A stretch of DNA of 8,871 nucleotides, from contig CANBPJ010000071.1 of NCBI GenBank assembly GCA_947371415.1, positions 1 to 8,871 of the forward strand, given 5' to 3'. Below are positions 6,644-8,871 of the stretch, in pieces. The notes beneath the pieces are model-generated. The model ran no database searches. It saw nothing but the letters and a program-made list of their open reading frames with translations, and was not told the origin of the DNA. Position 1 is the first letter of the stretch. Each line of letters starts with the position of its first letter. The stretch comes from Burkholderiaceae bacterium. GTDB lineage: Bacteria; Pseudomonadota; Gammaproteobacteria; Burkholderiales; Burkholderiaceae. Both the position numbers and the translations under genes were made by a program.

Positions 6644-7051
6644 ATGATGCACGCTCTGACTAACTTACTCCACTCTTCTTTGAGCCAAACCCTTGTTCTT
6701 GCTAGCTTTTTAGCGGCCTTTGCCTCTTTTGGCTTGCATTCAGCACAAGCGCAGAACAATTCTCAGGCCCTGAGCCCTGCAGAGCTCCAGCGAATCAACA
6801 GCCAGCCATTAGCACCAGCAGTGAGCGCATCTGAAGTGACAAATGCACCCCAAGGCCGTAAACCGAGCTTTCAACATAAAGAGGCAACGGGCACAGAAGT
6901 GACCGAGTACAAAGATGCCAACTCACCGACCCAGGTAGATGTGAAGACACGGTATACCAGCTACGAAATGGCTCCTCCGGCCACAGTAATGCCCGGAGTT
7001 CCAAAGGAAACAGACCTTCTCAGCGTACCTAGCATTAGCATCCCTTTCTGA
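6644..7051 (+). CDS. Small secreted protein, possibly a diverged DUF2782 member
   Basis: A 135-residue protein of unknown function. Residues about 1-36 form a signal peptide: a polar start, a hydrophobic core (TLVLASFLAAFASFG) and an AQA cleavage motif at 34-36, leaving a mature periplasmic protein of about 99 residues. The n-region lacks Lys and Arg, which is unusual. The mature part is rich in Pro, Ser, Thr and Ala with no Cys. The segment EATGTEVTEYKDANSPTQVD (81-100) recalls the pattern of DUF2782 proteins, where an acidic strand leads into an EYR-type motif. In Pseudomonas a DUF2782 gene sits between polA and thrB, the same place as here. Similarity is weak by eye, so the family call rests largely on position. 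ATG6644 and ATG6647 are tandem candidate starts behind AAGGTGA. thrB follows 44 bases later, possibly on the same transcript. Confidence 0.75.
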   Translation: MMHALTNLLHSSLSQTLVLASFLAAFASFGLHSAQAQNNSQALSPAELQRINSQPLAPAVSASEVTNAPQGRKPSFQHKEATGTEVTEYKDANSPTQVDVKTRYTSYEMAPPATVMPGVPKETDLLSVPSISIPF

Positions 7052-7082
7052 GTTTGATTGCTCAATTTCATCTGAACATCAC

Positions 7083-7090
7083 TATTTAAT
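7083..7090 (+). promoter_or_regulatory. Possible -10 element immediately upstream of thrB
   Basis: TATTTAAT lies 5 bases before the thrB ATG. If TTTAAT (7085-7090) is a -10 box, transcription would begin at about the A of the ATG, giving a leaderless mRNA. A candidate -35 (TTGCTC at 7058-7063) is 19-21 bases away, slightly too far. This is a weak prediction. Confidence 0.2.
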
Positions 7091-7095
7091 TAGCC

Positions 7096-8073
7096 ATGGC
7101 CGTATTCACCCCCATTGAGCTGAGCGATATCTCCCATTGGATAGCATCTGATTTTGATATTGGGCGCGCCACAGATATTCGCGGAATTCATGGTGGCATT
7201 GAGAACTCCAATTTCTTTCTCGACACTGAGAAAGATGGCAAGAAGCAGGAATACGTACTAACTATTTTTGAGAGGCTGTCAGCAGAGCAACTCCCATATT
7301 ACCTAGAGCTGATGCGCCACTTGGCTAATAAGAGCATTCCAGTGCCTAAGCCATTAGAAAATATCAACGGACAAATTCTATTTAGCCTGAAGGGGAAGCC
7401 AGCAGCGATTGTGAGCAAGCTCCCCGGCCTATCGAGACTAGCGCCTGAAGCAAAGCACTGCGCATTGGTGGGTGAGAACTTGGCGAGAATGCATTTGGCG
7501 AGTGCAGACTTTCAGCACACCCAAGAAAATCTTCGCAGCCTTTCTTGGTGGCAAACAACAGTTCCACAGGTTTTGTCACACCTCAGTGATAAACAAAAAG
7601 AATTACTGACTAGCGAGCTCGCTACCCAAGAACAATTCTTTGCATCAGCAGCCTATGCCTCTCTACCCCAAGGCGCAAGTCATTGCGACCTCTTTAGAGA
7701 TAACGTGCTCTTTGACCCTCAAGGTGCCAGCGATACTTCGCAAGATCAACTGGGCGGCTTCTTTGACTTCTATTTTGCTGGCACAGATAAGTGGCTATTT
7801 GATTTAGCAGTCACCGCAAATGATTGGTGTCTTGCTGAAAATAAACAAGATTTAGACCCTTCACGCTTCAAAGCGCTGATGGATGCCTATCAAGCCGTTC
7901 GCCCGCTCACTGACAAAGAGCAGCAAAGTTGGCCATTAATGGTGCGTGCAGCAGCCCTGCGTTTTTGGATTTCACGTCTGTGGGATTTTTACTTACCGCG
8001 CGACGCTCAAATGCTCACACCACATGACCCCCGTCATTTTGAAAATATTCTCTTAAGCCGTAAAGCAATATGA
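7096..8073 (+). CDS. thrB: Homoserine kinase, aminoglycoside phosphotransferase fold (ThrB type II)
   Basis: A 325-residue cytoplasmic kinase that phosphorylates L-homoserine with ATP to O-phospho-L-homoserine, the substrate of threonine synthase. It belongs to the APH/choline-kinase fold used by many beta- and gammaproteobacteria, not the GHMP fold of E. coli ThrB. Visible features are GGIENSNFF (33-41) in the nucleotide-binding lobe, YVLTIFERLSAEQLPYYLELM (53-73) typical of the family, the catalytic loop HCDLFRDNVLF (196-206) with Asp198 and Asn203, and GFFDFYFAG (221-229) with Asp224 as metal ligand. An in-frame TAA at 7087-7089 makes ATG7096 the earliest possible start, and MAVFTPIELSDI resembles the N-terminus I recall for Burkholderia homologues. 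No Shine-Dalgarno precedes it, which is odd. The stop codon overlaps the next gene's start as ATGA (8070-8073). Confidence 0.95.
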   Translation: MAVFTPIELSDISHWIASDFDIGRATDIRGIHGGIENSNFFLDTEKDGKKQEYVLTIFERLSAEQLPYYLELMRHLANKSIPVPKPLENINGQILFSLKGKPAAIVSKLPGLSRLAPEAKHCALVGENLARMHLASADFQHTQENLRSLSWWQTTVPQVLSHLSDKQKELLTSELATQEQFFASAAYASLPQGASHCDLFRDNVLFDPQGASDTSQDQLGGFFDFYFAGTDKWLFDLAVTANDWCLAENKQDLDPSRFKALMDAYQAVRPLTDKEQQSWPLMVRAAALRFWISRLWDFYLPRDAQMLTPHDPRHFENILLSRKAI

Positions 8074-8852
8074 AACTAAACTCCGTCACCCCTAAAGAGG
8101 GTTACACCTGGATACGCCAAGGCATTTGGTTGTTTAAACAAAATCCTCTGGGTTTTCTAATGTTGGTATTCATGTATGTTTTTGTTGCACAGCTAGCAGT
8201 GCTCGTTCCAGTGATTGGTGTTTTTGCGGTGCTATTGCTCACACCCACTTTATCGGTTGGCTTTATGACTGCTTGTAGACAAGCAATTCAAAAAGAGCGT
8301 ATTCGTCCAACGGTGTATTTGGCTGCCTTGCAATCAACCCCCGTGATTCGTAAACGTATTCTGCAACTGGGCTTGGTGTACTCAGCCCTCATTCTGGCTC
8401 TCAGCTTCATCTTAAGCATGCTGGTGGATTTTGAGTTACTTCTGCCGCTCATGACTGGTGATAAGCCGATCACGCCTGAAGCGGTGCGCCAAATTTATCT
8501 GATTCTATTTTTTGGTGGCTTGCTCTATGTACCGGTAGCGATGTTGATGTGGTTCTCACCCGTCTTGATTGCCTGGGCCGATATGTCCGTACCGCAAGCA
8601 CTTTTTTCTAGCGTGATTGCTTGCTGGGCAAATCGTGGCGCATTCTTTTTGTATGTCGCCATTTGGGGCGCTATCTTGATTGCCATCCCACTCACCATTG
8701 GATCGATCTTTGATGCACTAGATATAGGCCAAGCTGCATCATTCATCATCGCCCCACTTTCTATGGCGGGACTGACTGTGATGCACTGTTCTTTCTTTGC
8801 TACCTGGAAAGCGTGCTTCGCCGAAAAAGAGTCGGCAACTCTGATTGCTTAG
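8070..8852 (+). CDS. BPSS1780-family polytopic membrane protein
   Basis: A 260-residue inner-membrane protein of unknown function. Hydrophobic segments are at about 28-47, 48-68, 99-119, 142-168 (probably two short helices or one long one), 190-212 and 222-246, giving roughly six transmembrane helices. A Lys/Arg-bearing loop (71-97) follows the second. The amphipathic N-terminus (GYTWIRQGIWLFKQNPLGFL) is characteristic of this family, named after a Burkholderia pseudomallei locus, and also of related DUF975/YciC-like proteins. No enzyme motif or conserved charged transmembrane site is evident. The ATG overlaps the thrB stop in ATGA, so translation is probably coupled to thrB and the two products made together. 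There is no independent Shine-Dalgarno of quality. Family assignment is from memory of its appearance and its place after thrB; the function is unknown. Confidence 0.8.
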   Translation: MKLNSVTPKEGYTWIRQGIWLFKQNPLGFLMLVFMYVFVAQLAVLVPVIGVFAVLLLTPTLSVGFMTACRQAIQKERIRPTVYLAALQSTPVIRKRILQLGLVYSALILALSFILSMLVDFELLLPLMTGDKPITPEAVRQIYLILFFGGLLYVPVAMLMWFSPVLIAWADMSVPQALFSSVIACWANRGAFFLYVAIWGAILIAIPLTIGSIFDALDIGQAASFIIAPLSMAGLTVMHCSFFATWKACFAEKESATLIA

Positions 8853-8871
8853 TCTATAGCTGCAAGCTTAG

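Noticed and set aside
8858..8868. AGCT-GCA-AGCT inverted repeat after the last gene
   Set aside because: A 4-bp stem cut off by the window edge, with no visible T run; too little to call a terminator.
1..8871. Search for a defence island, mobile element, CRISPR array, riboswitch or tRNA
   Set aside because: No transposase, integrase, regular repeats, conserved RNA core or cloverleaf was seen; all genes fit housekeeping or common chromosomal families with even composition.

Overview
The window looks like ordinary chromosomal DNA of a betaproteobacterium of the order Burkholderiales. GC content is moderate (judged by eye at slightly under 50%), which would suit Polynucleobacter or a close relative. 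The evidence is protein-level resemblance: the ThrB N-terminus, the PolA, the small secreted protein between them, and a BPSS1780-type membrane protein after thrB. The genus is an inference. No tRNA, rRNA, insertion sequence, phage gene or CRISPR array is visible. Genes are packed tightly and no stretch over 300 bases lacks a gene.

Layout. (1) Bases 64-2039, plus strand: a single-component-type Rieske non-haem iron oxygenase, followed 38 bases later by a two-domain sulfurtransferase with the CGSGVT loop of 3-mercaptopyruvate sulfurtransferases. (2) Bases 2036-6562, minus strand: a three-gene run transcribed polA, then a Tat-exported dienelactone-hydrolase-family protein, then a ZIP-family metal transporter. 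The gaps are 22 and 5 bases, which suggests one transcript. The ZIP gene meets the sulfurtransferase gene tail to tail, and both stop codons lie in one TTAA palindrome. (3) Bases 6644-8852, plus strand, divergent from polA: a small secreted protein that may be a diverged DUF2782 member, homoserine kinase (thrB), and a polytopic BPSS1780-family membrane protein whose ATG overlaps the thrB stop.

Function. PolA does DNA repair and Okazaki-fragment maturation, and all three activities appear intact. ThrB makes O-phosphohomoserine for threonine synthesis. The ZIP protein probably moves a divalent metal such as zinc across the inner membrane. The hydrolase should act in the periplasm. The substrate of the Rieske oxygenase cannot be read from the sequence, and its electron-transfer partner is not in the window. 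The polA / small secreted protein / thrB arrangement is a known neighbourhood in other proteobacteria such as Pseudomonas, so it is probably old vertical inheritance.

I found no convincing new multi-gene system. The points worth a second look are local: a possible leaderless thrB transcript, a misplaced strong Shine-Dalgarno ahead of polA, a Glu in the bridging position of the Rieske oxygenase, a ZIP signature of the HEXPHEXGD type with Gln replacing the second His, and the very compact convergent junction.
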